A DNA stretch of 64,000 nt from Tahibacter soli (GTDB lineage Bacteria; Pseudomonadota; Gammaproteobacteria; Xanthomonadales; Rhodanobacteraceae): the NCBI RefSeq assembly GCF_025717065.2, contig NZ_JAOVZO020000018.1, forward strand, positions 992,001 through 1,056,000, in the 5' to 3' direction. A program made the translations under genes and the position numbers. The notes beneath the pieces were generated by a model that saw only the letters and a list, made by a program, of their open reading frames with translations, had not been told where the DNA came from and ran no database searches. Shown one piece after another: positions 40,131 through 51,997 of this stretch (position 1 is the stretch's first letter; every line of letters begins with the position of its first letter).

Positions 40131-41875
40131 GGCCGCTGCGCATCGCGCGGCGCGACGGCATCGCGCTGCCGGCCTGGGCCGGCGTGCATCCGGTGCTGCA
40201 GCGCATCTACGCGGCGCGCGGCATTCGCGACCCCGACGCGATCGAACATCGCCTCGCGCGGCTGATTCCGCCGCAGTCGCTCGGCGGCATCGACCGCGCC
40301 TGCGAACTTCTGCAGGAAGCGATAAAGGAAAATCGCCACATCGTCGTCGTCGGCGACTTCGACGCCGACGGCGCGACGGGCACGGCCGTCGCGCTGCGCG
40401 GCCTGCGCCTCCTCGGCGCGGCGCGCGTCAGCTATCAGGTGCCGAACCGCTTCACGCACGGCTACGGCCTCGGCCCGTCGCTCGTCGACGATCTCGCGCC
40501 GCTCGCGCCCGATCTGATCGTGACCGTCGACAACGGCGTTGCCGCGCACGCGGGCGTCGCTGCGGCGAAAGCCCGCGGCATCGCGGTGATCGTGACCGAC
40601 CACCACCTGCCCGGCGACACGCTGCCGGCCGCCGATGCGATGGTCAATCCGAACCTCGACGGCGACGCGTTTCCGAGCAAGGCGCTGGCCGGCGTCGGCG
40701 TCGTGTTCTATCTGCTGCTCGCACTGCGCGGCCGGTTGCGCGAATCGGGCTGGTTCGCATCGGGAACGTCGGCGGCGCGTGCCGAGCCCGATCTCGGCTG
40801 CCTGCTCGACCTCGTGGCGCTCGGCACCGTCGCCGATCTCGTGCCGCTCGACTACAACAACCGCGTGCTCGTCGAAGCGGGGCTGCGCCGCATCCGCGCC
40901 GGCAAGGCGTGCGCGGGCATCGCCGCGCTGATCGACGTGGCCAAGCGCAGCGCCGCGACGCTGTGCGCGAGCGACCTCGGCTATGCGCTCGGTCCGCGCA
41001 TCAACGCGGCCGGCCGGCTCGAAGACATGCGTCTGGGCATCGAATGCCTGCTGACCGACGATGCGTCGCGCGCGCGGCACCTGGCCGAGACGCTGTCGTC
41101 GATCAACGCCGAACGGCGCGACCTGCAGGCGCAGATGGTGGAGCAGGGCGAAGCGACGATCGCGCGGTTTCTCGCGCGGCACGGCAGCGACGCGTTCCCG
41201 GTCGGCGTCGTGCTGTTCGAGGACGACTGGCACGCCGGCGTGATCGGCCTCGTCGCCTCGAAGCTCAAGGAGCGCCTGCACCGGCCGGTGATCGCTTGCG
41301 CGCCGGCCGGCGACGGCAGCGGCGACCTCAAGGCGTCCGGCCGTTCGATCGCGGGCTTTCATCTGCGCGACGCGCTCGCCGAGGTCGACGCGCGTACGCC
41401 GGGCCTGATCGGCCGCTACGGCGGCCACGCGATGGCCGCGGGTCTGAGCCTGCCGGCGGCGCGCCTGCACGAGTTCGCCGCCGCGTTCGACGCGGTCGCG
41501 CGCCGGCGCATCGACGCCGAACTGCTCGATCCCGTACTGCACACCGACGGCGAGCTGCTGCCGCACGAATACGACCTCGACCTCGCGCGGCAGCTGCGTC
41601 TGGCCGGGCCGTGGGGACAGGCGTTTCCCGAACCGCTGTTCGACGACGAATTCGCGGTGGCCGACTGGCGCACGATGGGCGCGACGCACCTGCGGCTGAC
41701 GCTCAAACATCGCGCGGTCGCCGCCTCGCTCGACGCGGTGATGTTCGGCGGCTACACCGGCTCGGCGCCGCCGGCGCGTATGCGCGCGGCCTTTCAGCTC
41801 GCGATCGACGACTGGAACGGCCGCGAGCGCCTGCGCCTGTTGATCCGGCACTACGAGGCCGCGCAGGGCGGTTGA
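40127..41875 (+). CDS. recJ: Single-stranded-DNA exonuclease RecJ
   Basis: 582 aa. DHH-family 5'-3' exonuclease: motif I VVVGDFDADGATGTAVALRG, motif II LIVTVDNGVAAH, motif III VIVTDHHLPGD, then GYALGPRINAAGRL, and the DHHA1 motif RYGGHAMAAGLSLP. C-terminal OB domain. It acts with RecFOR and in mismatch/base-excision repair. Its ATG overlaps the stop of the RpfE-like gene. Confidence 0.97.
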   Translation: MRPLRIARRDGIALPAWAGVHPVLQRIYAARGIRDPDAIEHRLARLIPPQSLGGIDRACELLQEAIKENRHIVVVGDFDADGATGTAVALRGLRLLGAARVSYQVPNRFTHGYGLGPSLVDDLAPLAPDLIVTVDNGVAAHAGVAAAKARGIAVIVTDHHLPGDTLPAADAMVNPNLDGDAFPSKALAGVGVVFYLLLALRGRLRESGWFASGTSAARAEPDLGCLLDLVALGTVADLVPLDYNNRVLVEAGLRRIRAGKACAGIAALIDVAKRSAATLCASDLGYALGPRINAAGRLEDMRLGIECLLTDDASRARHLAETLSSINAERRDLQAQMVEQGEATIARFLARHGSDAFPVGVVLFEDDWHAGVIGLVASKLKERLHRPVIACAPAGDGSGDLKASGRSIAGFHLRDALAEVDARTPGLIGRYGGHAMAAGLSLPAARLHEFAAAFDAVARRRIDAELLDPVLHTDGELLPHEYDLDLARQLRLAGPWGQAFPEPLFDDEFAVADWRTMGATHLRLTLKHRAVAASLDAVMFGGYTGSAPPARMRAAFQLAIDDWNGRERLRLLIRHYEAAQGG

Positions 41876-41891
41876 AACCGCGCCGAATCTT

Positions 41892-42710
41892 TCAGCGCGC
41901 GAACAGCCATGCGAGCACGCCGCGCCGCCCGCGCGCCTCGTCGCTCGCGCGGTGGCAGATCTCGGCCTTGACGCCGTCGCCGTCCTCGCGATACGCCAGT
42001 TCCGCGCGTTCGAACCATTCGACCGCCTCGTGGCGGCGGCCGAGCGCGACGAGGCAGTCGCCGATCGCCCACAGCACGTAGCGATCGTCCGGCCGCGCGC
42101 GCGCGACGATCGCGAACTGGCCGAGCGCTTCGGCGTTGCGGCCTGCTTCGCGCAGCACGCCGCCGGCGCGGGCGCGCAGGTCGGGGCATTTGGGCGGGTA
42201 TGCGTTCAACGCGCCGACGAGGTCGCACGCCCGTTTCAGTCCGATCAGCGCCTCGATGCGTTCGTGCTGCGCCTCTTCCGGATACGCCTGCGCGGCTGCG
42301 GTGTCGTCGGTGCGCACCAGGGCTTCGGCGTGGCGGCCGAGGCGGTTCAGGCACGCGGCGATGCGGATCTGCACGCGCTGGACGTCGGCGCCGTGCAGCC
42401 GCTGCGCGTTCTCGAAATCGACAAGCGCGAGCGTCAGCGCCACGTCGTTGCCGGCTTCGAGGCGGCACTGGCCGCGCAGTTCGTAGTCGGCGCCGTCGGC
42501 GCAGCCGGCCGCAACGAGGCCGTCGATCTCGCGCGCGGCTTCGGCGTGGCGTCCCGCGTCGGCGAGATAGCGCGCGTACTCCCGACGCATGTAGTCGTCG
42601 TATTCACCGAACTCGCGCGCGCGCGGCGTGCGGCGGGCGGAGTCGTCGCGCCGGTCGCCGGCCGGGCGGCGGTCGAAGGCATCGGTCGGGTAAGCGATAG
42701 AGCCGGTCAT
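41892..42710 (-). CDS. TPR-repeat protein
   Basis: 272 aa from MTGSIAYPTDAFDRRP, with AAGGAAG before ATG. Tetratricopeptide-like helical pairs are visible: ARYLADAGRHAEAAREIDGL, AACLNRLGRHAEALV, VLREAGRNAEALGQFAIV and CLVALGRRHEAVEWFERAE. No signal peptide or membrane segment, so it is probably a cytoplasmic scaffold. The N-terminal 40 residues are Arg/Asp-rich and likely disordered. Convergent with recJ; 16 bp separate them. Confidence 0.75.
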   Translation of the reverse strand: MTGSIAYPTDAFDRRPAGDRRDDSARRTPRAREFGEYDDYMRREYARYLADAGRHAEAAREIDGLVAAGCADGADYELRGQCRLEAGNDVALTLALVDFENAQRLHGADVQRVQIRIAACLNRLGRHAEALVRTDDTAAAQAYPEEAQHERIEALIGLKRACDLVGALNAYPPKCPDLRARAGGVLREAGRNAEALGQFAIVARARPDDRYVLWAIGDCLVALGRRHEAVEWFERAELAYREDGDGVKAEICHRASDEARGRRGVLAWLFAR

Positions 42711-42951
42711 ACGTCTTCCTTGCTGTGCGCACCGCGGTTGCGGCTGCCGCCGGTCTTGCGCGTCTGCTACGACGGATGACGTACCGACGCGCGGCATCCC
42801 CCAATCGTCGCAGCCGTCGTGCCGGCCGTATTACGAAACGTGACGTATGTCTGTAAAGTGCGCCGATCCGCCCGGCCGCACGGGTAGATGTGGGTTCGTG
42901 CGTGCCGGGCGCGTCTGGGTTCGCGTTCATCGACCGGGAGGGGAGTGCGCA

Positions 42952-44094
42952 ATGACGAATCGACGGGAATTTCTGGGCACCGCGGGCTGGCTCGCGATGG
43001 GCGCGGCGGCCGGCATGCCGGCGCTCGCGCGGGAGAGTGCCGCGGCGCCGACGTGGGCGCCGTACCGCAAGTCGTACGCGATCGACGGCCTGAGCGGACC
43101 GGACCTTCTGTACTTCGCCGAGGACGATCCGATGTACGCCGACGCGCTCAAGGCCGTGCGCGAATGCGGACTGACGTCGGTGATGACGACGGCCGGGCCG
43201 CAGGGGCGTTTCTGGTATACGAACGAGCAATTTGCCGAAACGAAACAGCGCATCGCCGACTGGAACGCGAAGATCGACAAGCACGCCGATCTGATGATGC
43301 TGGTGCGTAACCGCGCCGATCTGGAAAAGACGCGGCGCGAGCGCAAGCTCGGCGTCATCTACACGTTCCAGGGCGCCGAACCGCTCGGCGAGGATCTCGA
43401 CCGCGTCACGCTGTTTCGCGACATGGGTCTGCGCGTCCTGCAGCTCACGCACAACCGCCGCAATCTCGTCGGCGACGGCTGCATGGAACCGGGCAACGCG
43501 GGCCTGTCGAAACTCGGCAACGCGCTCGTCGAGCGGCTCAACGCCGAGAAGATCGTCGTCGACCTCGCGCACGGCGCGCAGCGCACGATCCGCGAAGGCA
43601 TCCTCGCGTCGAAGAAGCCGATGCTGATTTCGCACAGCGGCTGCCGCGCGCTCGCGCCCGAGGCGCCGCGGCTCGTCTACGACGACGAACTGAAGCTCCT
43701 GGCCGACCGCGGCGGCGTGGTCGGCATCATCTTCTGGCCGTACATCCGTTCGCAGGGACAGCAGGTCGCCGCCGACGTGATCCGGCACATCGAGCACGCC
43801 GTGAAGGTGTGCGGCGAGGACCACGTCGGCATCGGCACCGATCTCGGCACGACGCCGGCGAAGATCACGCCCGAGTTCGAGAAGGAAAACCTCGAAATGA
43901 TCAAGGACATGATCGAGCAGGGGATTTTCGAAAAGCGCGACCCGAAGCTGTACCTGTTTCCGCCCGATCTCAACGTCGCCAACCGCTTCGAAGTGCTGGC
44001 CGGAATGCTGTCGGCGCGCGGTTTTCCCGACGCGCGGATCGAAAAGATCCTCGGCGGCAATTTCGCGCGCGTGATGGGCGAGGTCTGGGGCTGA
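42952..44094 (+). CDS. Membrane dipeptidase (renal dipeptidase, M19), Tat-exported
   Basis: 380 aa, with GGGAGGGGAG upstream. Twin-arginine signal NRREFLGTAGWLAMGAAAG predicts folded export. Peptidase M19 motifs: QLTHNRRNLVGDGCMEPGNA, VVDLAHGAQRTIREG, PMLISHSGCRALAPEAPR and DHVGIGTDLG near the second metal site. These are Zn-dependent dipeptidases with broad specificity, including D-amino-acid dipeptides. The first metal-ligand motif reads AIDGLSGPD rather than the usual DGHxD, so one ligand may be altered. Monocistronic. Confidence 0.85.
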   Translation: MTNRREFLGTAGWLAMGAAAGMPALARESAAAPTWAPYRKSYAIDGLSGPDLLYFAEDDPMYADALKAVRECGLTSVMTTAGPQGRFWYTNEQFAETKQRIADWNAKIDKHADLMMLVRNRADLEKTRRERKLGVIYTFQGAEPLGEDLDRVTLFRDMGLRVLQLTHNRRNLVGDGCMEPGNAGLSKLGNALVERLNAEKIVVDLAHGAQRTIREGILASKKPMLISHSGCRALAPEAPRLVYDDELKLLADRGGVVGIIFWPYIRSQGQQVAADVIRHIEHAVKVCGEDHVGIGTDLGTTPAKITPEFEKENLEMIKDMIEQGIFEKRDPKLYLFPPDLNVANRFEVLAGMLSARGFPDARIEKILGGNFARVMGEVWG

Positions 44095-44141
44095 CGGGCA
44101 CCGGGCCGTCGGAGCGACGTTCGTCGGGGATGCGCGGCACT

Positions 44142-45650
<1,509 letters not shown>

Positions 45651-45673
45651 TCGATAGAAATACAACGCAGAAA

Positions 45674-45803
45674 CCCTCTCCCCCGACCGCGTCGGGAGAG
45701 AGGGCAGGGTGAGGGAGACGCTTCGTACTGCCTCGACGTCGAGGAGGTTCCGGCGTCGCCCCTCACCCCGACCCTCTCCCCCAAGCGAGCTTGGGGGAGA
45801 GGG
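45674..45803. repeat. Palindromic intergenic repeat, copy 4 (guaB/guaA)
   Basis: Stem-loops at 45674-45704 and 45772-45803 (CCCTCTCCCCCAAGC / GCTTGGGGGAGAGGG), centre ctcgacgtcgagg. It lies between guaB and guaA on the same strand, as copies 2 and 3 do in the dna operon. Confidence 0.88.
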
Positions 45804-45866
45804 GGATAAAAGCACCGCGGTGCGACGTTCCCGGCCGCGGCCATCCCACGCCGCCGCCCGGACGCC

Positions 45867-47510
<1,644 letters not shown>

Positions 47511-47581
47511 GTCGCGGCGGCGGAAGCGGCATCGTTCGGCCCGTCCGAAGTATCCTCGCGTTCTGTCGTTGAAGTCGAGCG

Positions 47582-49270
47582 ATGAAATCGAAAACGTCGA
47601 AATCCGCGATTCTACCTGTAGACATTGGCGCAATTCGTGCGCGAGCCGGCGACAAAGTGTTCGCGCGCGGCGAGGCTTACCATCGCCGCGGTTGTGTCGA
47701 TATCTTCGCTCTCGAACGCAACCGCGCGCTGGCCGACGTTCAGGGAAGCGAGAACTATCACGTCGAGCTGACGTGGCGAGGCAAGAGCTTCGGCGGAAGC
47801 TGTTCGTGCCCGGCGTTCCACGACGGCGGCTTCTGCAAGCATCTCGTCGCAGTGGCGCTGTCGGTACTGGACGGCAACGCCGGCGCCGACAGCGCCGGCG
47901 ATCGCATTCGTGCGCATCTGAAAGCGAAGGGCATCGACGCGCTCGTCGAAATGATCGTGGGCATTGCCGAACGCGATTCGGCGTTTTATCGCAAGCTCGA
48001 CGGCGCGGCGACGGTAGCGACGCTCGCGCACGGCGACGACACGACGATTGAAACGCGCTTGCGCAAGCTGATCGACACGGCCACCCGGACGGGGCGTTTC
48101 GTCGAGTACGCCGAGGCGGAAGGATGGGCGGGCGGCGTCAACGCGTCTCTCGATGCGCTTGCCGATCTGCCATTGCCGGAGCGTGCGGGCATCGCGTTGA
48201 AACTGATCGAGTACGCCATTGACCGGATCGAGGCGGCGATCGAGTACGTCGACGATTCCGACGGTCTCTGTGACGAGCTGATCGAGCGTGCGGGCACCCT
48301 CCATCTTTTCGCGGCATCCGCGGCGCGCCCCGACCCGATAGCGTTCGCGCGCAATCTGTTCGCGCGAGAAATGGCGAGCGACTTCCAATCGTTCGCGGGA
48401 GCCGTGCGAGACTATGCCGAAGTGCTCGGCGACGCCGGGCTCGATGAATACCGACGGCTTGCGACGGAGCGTTGGGATGCGTTGCCTGCTTTGTCTGCCG
48501 CGACGCGGCTTCAGGGCGATGCTTCGGACGACTATCGGCGCCTGCAGGAAATACTGGATTATTTTGCGGAAGCGGCCGGCGACACGGACGCGCGCATTGC
48601 GTTGCGTGCGAAGGATCTGTCGTCGCCATGGAACTATCTGATGCTCGCCGAATTCTGCGTTTCGCAGGGCAGGGTGGAAGACGGGTTGCGCGTGGCGGAG
48701 GAAGGCCTGCGGGCGTACGAAAACTATCCCGACGGACGCCTGGCCGATTTTGCGGTGGGCGTTCTCGTCAAGCTCGGTCGCAAGGCCGATGCGGACGCGC
48801 TTCTGCAGCGAACGTTCGCCAAGACGCCCAACCTCGAACTGTACGATCGTTGGCGCAAACTTTCGGGAGTCTCGGCGCGCGATCGCGCGATTGAACTACT
48901 CGAGGCCGAACAGGCCCGATCGAGCGAACGGTTCCGGTACGGTTTGGCCGACCTGCTGATCCATATCCTGATGCGCGAACGTCGATTTGACGCCGCATGG
49001 ACCGTGGCCGGCCAACGCGGCGTGGCGTTGAACGTAAAGCAATGGCTAGCCGCGACGACCGAGAAAACGCATCCGCGCGAGGCGTTCGATGTGTATGCCC
49101 TGCGTGTCGACGAGCTCGTGGCGACCGGTAGTAACCCCGCCTATGAAGAAGCGGTGAAGCTCGTTGCACGGATGGCTGCGTTGAAGAGCGCAGAGGAGCA
49201 CAAGGCCTATGTCGCAACGCTCCGCGCTCGTTTCGAACGCAAGCGCAATTTCATGAAGTTGCTTGCCTGA
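47582..49270 (+). CDS. SWIM zinc-finger protein (DUF6880-like)
   Basis: 562 aa. Residues about 60-105 form a SWIM zinc finger: HVELTWRGKSFGGSCSCPAF, then HDGGFCKHLVAVAL (CxC...CxH). The rest is helical and repeat-like (LMLAEFCVSQGRVEDGLRVA; DLLIHILMRERRFDAAWTVA), resembling TPR. SWIM domains bind DNA or protein. Codon use is slightly less GC-biased than the neighbouring guaA. Likely cytoplasmic; function unknown. Confidence 0.82.
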   Translation: MKSKTSKSAILPVDIGAIRARAGDKVFARGEAYHRRGCVDIFALERNRALADVQGSENYHVELTWRGKSFGGSCSCPAFHDGGFCKHLVAVALSVLDGNAGADSAGDRIRAHLKAKGIDALVEMIVGIAERDSAFYRKLDGAATVATLAHGDDTTIETRLRKLIDTATRTGRFVEYAEAEGWAGGVNASLDALADLPLPERAGIALKLIEYAIDRIEAAIEYVDDSDGLCDELIERAGTLHLFAASAARPDPIAFARNLFAREMASDFQSFAGAVRDYAEVLGDAGLDEYRRLATERWDALPALSAATRLQGDASDDYRRLQEILDYFAEAAGDTDARIALRAKDLSSPWNYLMLAEFCVSQGRVEDGLRVAEEGLRAYENYPDGRLADFAVGVLVKLGRKADADALLQRTFAKTPNLELYDRWRKLSGVSARDRAIELLEAEQARSSERFRYGLADLLIHILMRERRFDAAWTVAGQRGVALNVKQWLAATTEKTHPREAFDVYALRVDELVATGSNPAYEEAVKLVARMAALKSAEEHKAYVATLRARFERKRNFMKLLA

Positions 49271-49615
49271 CCGCAATCGGACTGGAAATACGACTTCGGT
49301 GCATCGGCGATATGGAAGGATGCCGCAGAGCTATGGCGCTGGCCGTGAAAAATCATCCTGGGCGTTCTGGGCCGTTGGAGGTGGAGACGAACTCGCAGCC
49401 TACGGTGCTGCGACTAGTTGGCACGATGCCATGTTGCCCGCCGTAGTGGAGCAGCCACAACAGCAACGCGTCTAGGGATTCCCTTTAGCCGCGCGGGTTA
49501 GGCAACGTTTTGATGATGGAGTAAGAATGAGGTGGCTGTGCGCCAGCCGCTGCGCTCCGCGAACGGACCGAGCGACCGGCGAGCGAGCAGGCATTGATGG
49601 TTTCCGGAGCCGGGC
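49271..49615. other. Intergenic region, no gene seen
   Basis: About 345 bp after the SWIM-protein gene. Frames are short and lack SD sites; base composition is less GC-rich than the flanks. It presumably contains the promoter of the 127-aa gene downstream. Confidence 0.45.
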
Positions 49616-49999
49616 ATGCACGAAGTCGTCGACACGCCGGTGCTGTCTCGCGGGCTTACCTGCACGCTGTACCGAATTCGCCGGGGCATGATTCCGGACT
49701 ACTACCTGCTCGCCTTCCCGCGCAGCGAAGGCGAGCCGTCGCCCGCCGATCTTTCGGAGATGCTCGCGCTCGGCATGGCTCGGGCGCAGTCGCTGGCGAA
49801 GGAACGCGTCGGCGATCCCGGCGCTTACAGCGTGCTGTACAGCGGTTACAGCGCGCGGCGCGAGCACGGCTGGCACATCCACATCGTCCTCTTGACCGGA
49901 CGCTGGCGCAAAGCGTGGCTCTACTTCGTGCTCGCCGGCAAGAACGCGCTGCAGGCGCTCGGTCTGCGCCGCGACGACGCGCCGCGCCCCGTCCGCTAG
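49616..49999 (+). CDS. Hypothetical protein
   Basis: 127 aa, starting MHEVVDTPVLSRGLTCTLYR. Short alpha/beta protein with GYSARREHGWHIHIVLLTGR and WRKAWLYFVLAGKNALQALG. No signal peptide; one moderately hydrophobic helix. No family recognised. Convergent with the flavodoxin-fold reductase. Confidence 0.6.
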   Translation: MHEVVDTPVLSRGLTCTLYRIRRGMIPDYYLLAFPRSEGEPSPADLSEMLALGMARAQSLAKERVGDPGAYSVLYSGYSARREHGWHIHIVLLTGRWRKAWLYFVLAGKNALQALGLRRDDAPRPVR

Positions 50000-50027
50000 G
50001 CGAACGCCTCGCACGTCGCCTTGCGCC

Positions 50028-50804
50028 TCACGCCACGTGCACAGCAAACCCCGACCGCCCCGGCGCGATGTCGTCGCGCAGCGTCAGTTCCGGTATCGCG
50101 TAGTCGCCCGCGTTCTGCGGCCGAAACGCGATCGGCGCCGTCGTCGCGAGCGTGTCGAGCCGCTGTCCGAGTTCGTCTTCGATCCGCGCGTAGCGTGCCG
50201 CGTCGATGCGGCCGGTGCGATGGATCACGAACGGCGGCAGCACGTCGAAACCCGGGTAGTACAGAATGCCGTGGTGGATCGGAAACAGCAGATCCTCCAT
50301 CGGCCCGTTGATGCCGCGCGGGCCATAGTGCGACTCCCAGCCGCCCGTCGTGACGATCAGCATCGCGCGCTTGCCCGCGAGCGAGCCTTCGCCGTAGCGA
50401 TCGCCCCAGCGCGCGTCGGAGTGCTCGCCGACGCCGTAGGCGAAGCCGTACGCGTATACGCGCTCGACCCAGCCTTTGAGTATCGCCGGCATCGAGAACC
50501 ACCACAGCGGAAACTGCAGGATCAGCGTGTCGGCCCAGCGCAGTTTTTCCTGCTCTCGTGTGATGTCTCCGGTTTGCGTTCCGCGTTCGAACGCATGCCT
50601 GGACGCCAGTGACGGATCGAAGCGCACGCCGTCCTCGTGGTCGAGACTGTCGTGTACGTCGAGCGACGCTTTCCAGTCCATCGCATACAGGTCGGATACC
50701 TGTACGGCGTGTCCGGCCGCTTCGAGACGCCGGATGGAAAAATCCTTGAGCGAGCCGTTCAACGACCGCGGTTCGGGGTGTGCGTAGACGAGCAGAACGT
50801 TCAT
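50028..50804 (-). CDS. Flavodoxin-fold NAD(P)H oxidoreductase (MdaB/NQO1-like)
   Basis: 258 aa. FMN/FAD-binding flavodoxin fold of the NQO1/KefF/MdaB group: NVLLVYAHPEPRSLNGSLKD at the N-terminus, ADTLILQFPLWWFSMPAILK as the flavin-contact helix, and ERVYAYGFAYG, then MLIVTTGGWESHYGPRG. It catalyses two-electron quinone reduction. Divergent from a LysR regulator 87 bp away, a usual regulator-target pair. Confidence 0.9.
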   Translation of the reverse strand: MNVLLVYAHPEPRSLNGSLKDFSIRRLEAAGHAVQVSDLYAMDWKASLDVHDSLDHEDGVRFDPSLASRHAFERGTQTGDITREQEKLRWADTLILQFPLWWFSMPAILKGWVERVYAYGFAYGVGEHSDARWGDRYGEGSLAGKRAMLIVTTGGWESHYGPRGINGPMEDLLFPIHHGILYYPGFDVLPPFVIHRTGRIDAARYARIEDELGQRLDTLATTAPIAFRPQNAGDYAIPELTLRDDIAPGRSGFAVHVA

Positions 50805-50891
50805 GGGCGGGCCTGCATGGAAGGAATGCCGGGCAGGCTAGACCGCGCGCTGGTATGTTAGAAATGAATATCCAAAATTACTGTCATAGTC

Positions 50892-51785
50892 ATGGTTAAT
50901 TTACGCAGACTCGACCTCAACCTGCTCGTGACGCTCGACGCGCTGCTCGCCGAGCACAACGTCACTCGCGCCGCAAAGCGGCTGCATTTTTCGCAGCCGT
51001 CGATCAGCGTTCACCTCGCGAAGCTGCGCGACATCTTCGGCGACCCGCTGCTGCTGCCCGGACCGCGCGGCATGCGGCCCACCGCGCGCGCCGACGCGCT
51101 GCGCGAACCGTTGCGGCAGGCGCTCGAAGCGCTCGAACGCGCGGTGGCGCCGGCGCAGGCGTTCGATCCGAAGGCGGCGACGCAGACGTGGCGCGTCGCC
51201 GCTTCGGACTACGGCGAATCGACGATCGTGCTGCCGGCGATCGCCGGCCTGCGCGAAGCTTCGCCGGGTTCGCGGCTCGCCGTCGTCGAACTCGCCCCGT
51301 CGCGCATCGCCAGACAGGCGGAGCAGGGCGATATCGACCTCGCGTTTCATACGAGCGAGGGCTCGCCGCCCGGTCTGCGCCGCCGCGTGCTGTTCGCCGA
51401 ACGCTACGTGCTGGCCGGACGCGCCGGTCATCCGCGCCTTGCGCGTCGTCCGACGCTCGCGCAGTTCTGCCGGCTCGATCACGTGATCGTGTCGCCGGAC
51501 GGCGGCGGGTTTCGCGGCGTCACGGACGACGCGCTCGCGGCCGTGGGCGCGACGCGCCGCGTCGCGTTGTCGGTGCCGCACTTCCTGTTCGTCCTGTCGG
51601 TGCTCGCGAGTACCGATCTCGTCGCGATGGTGCCCGAGCGGCTCGTTCGCAACAGCGGCGCGTTGCGCGTCGTCGAGGCGCCGGTCGACGTGCCCGGCTA
51701 CGAGATGGCGATGCTGTGGCACGAACGCTCGCATCGCGATCCGGCGCATCGGTGGCTGCGCGAGCAAGTTGCCGGAGCCGTGTAG
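50892..51785 (+). CDS. LysR-family transcriptional regulator
   Basis: 297 aa. N-terminal winged helix: VNLRRLDLNLLVTLDALLAE, HNVTRAAKRLHFSQPSISVH; C-terminal periplasmic-binding-like effector domain (VAASDYGESTIVLPAIAGLR). It resembles the NodD/SyrM-like subgroup. It probably regulates the divergent reductase. The 87-bp gap has AT-rich sequence (gaaatgaatatccaaaatta) suited to promoters and LysR binding. Confidence 0.92.
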   Translation: MVNLRRLDLNLLVTLDALLAEHNVTRAAKRLHFSQPSISVHLAKLRDIFGDPLLLPGPRGMRPTARADALREPLRQALEALERAVAPAQAFDPKAATQTWRVAASDYGESTIVLPAIAGLREASPGSRLAVVELAPSRIARQAEQGDIDLAFHTSEGSPPGLRRRVLFAERYVLAGRAGHPRLARRPTLAQFCRLDHVIVSPDGGGFRGVTDDALAAVGATRRVALSVPHFLFVLSVLASTDLVAMVPERLVRNSGALRVVEAPVDVPGYEMAMLWHERSHRDPAHRWLREQVAGAV

Positions 51786-51997
51786 CATCGTCGCCGTGCG
51801 CCTCGAACGCAGCGTGTTTTGGCCGAAGCGCTGGCGCGCAAGGTCGATCCGGCGTGAGGGTTTTCGTATAACTTGATGGTTTTTATCGTATTGCGAAGAG
51901 GCTTGTCGCGAGAATCGCCGAAAGTTTTATTGTGCACTTGGCGGGCTCGGCGGTTCGTGCTCGAATGCGCGTCACCGCGGACTTTCAGGGGAATCCC

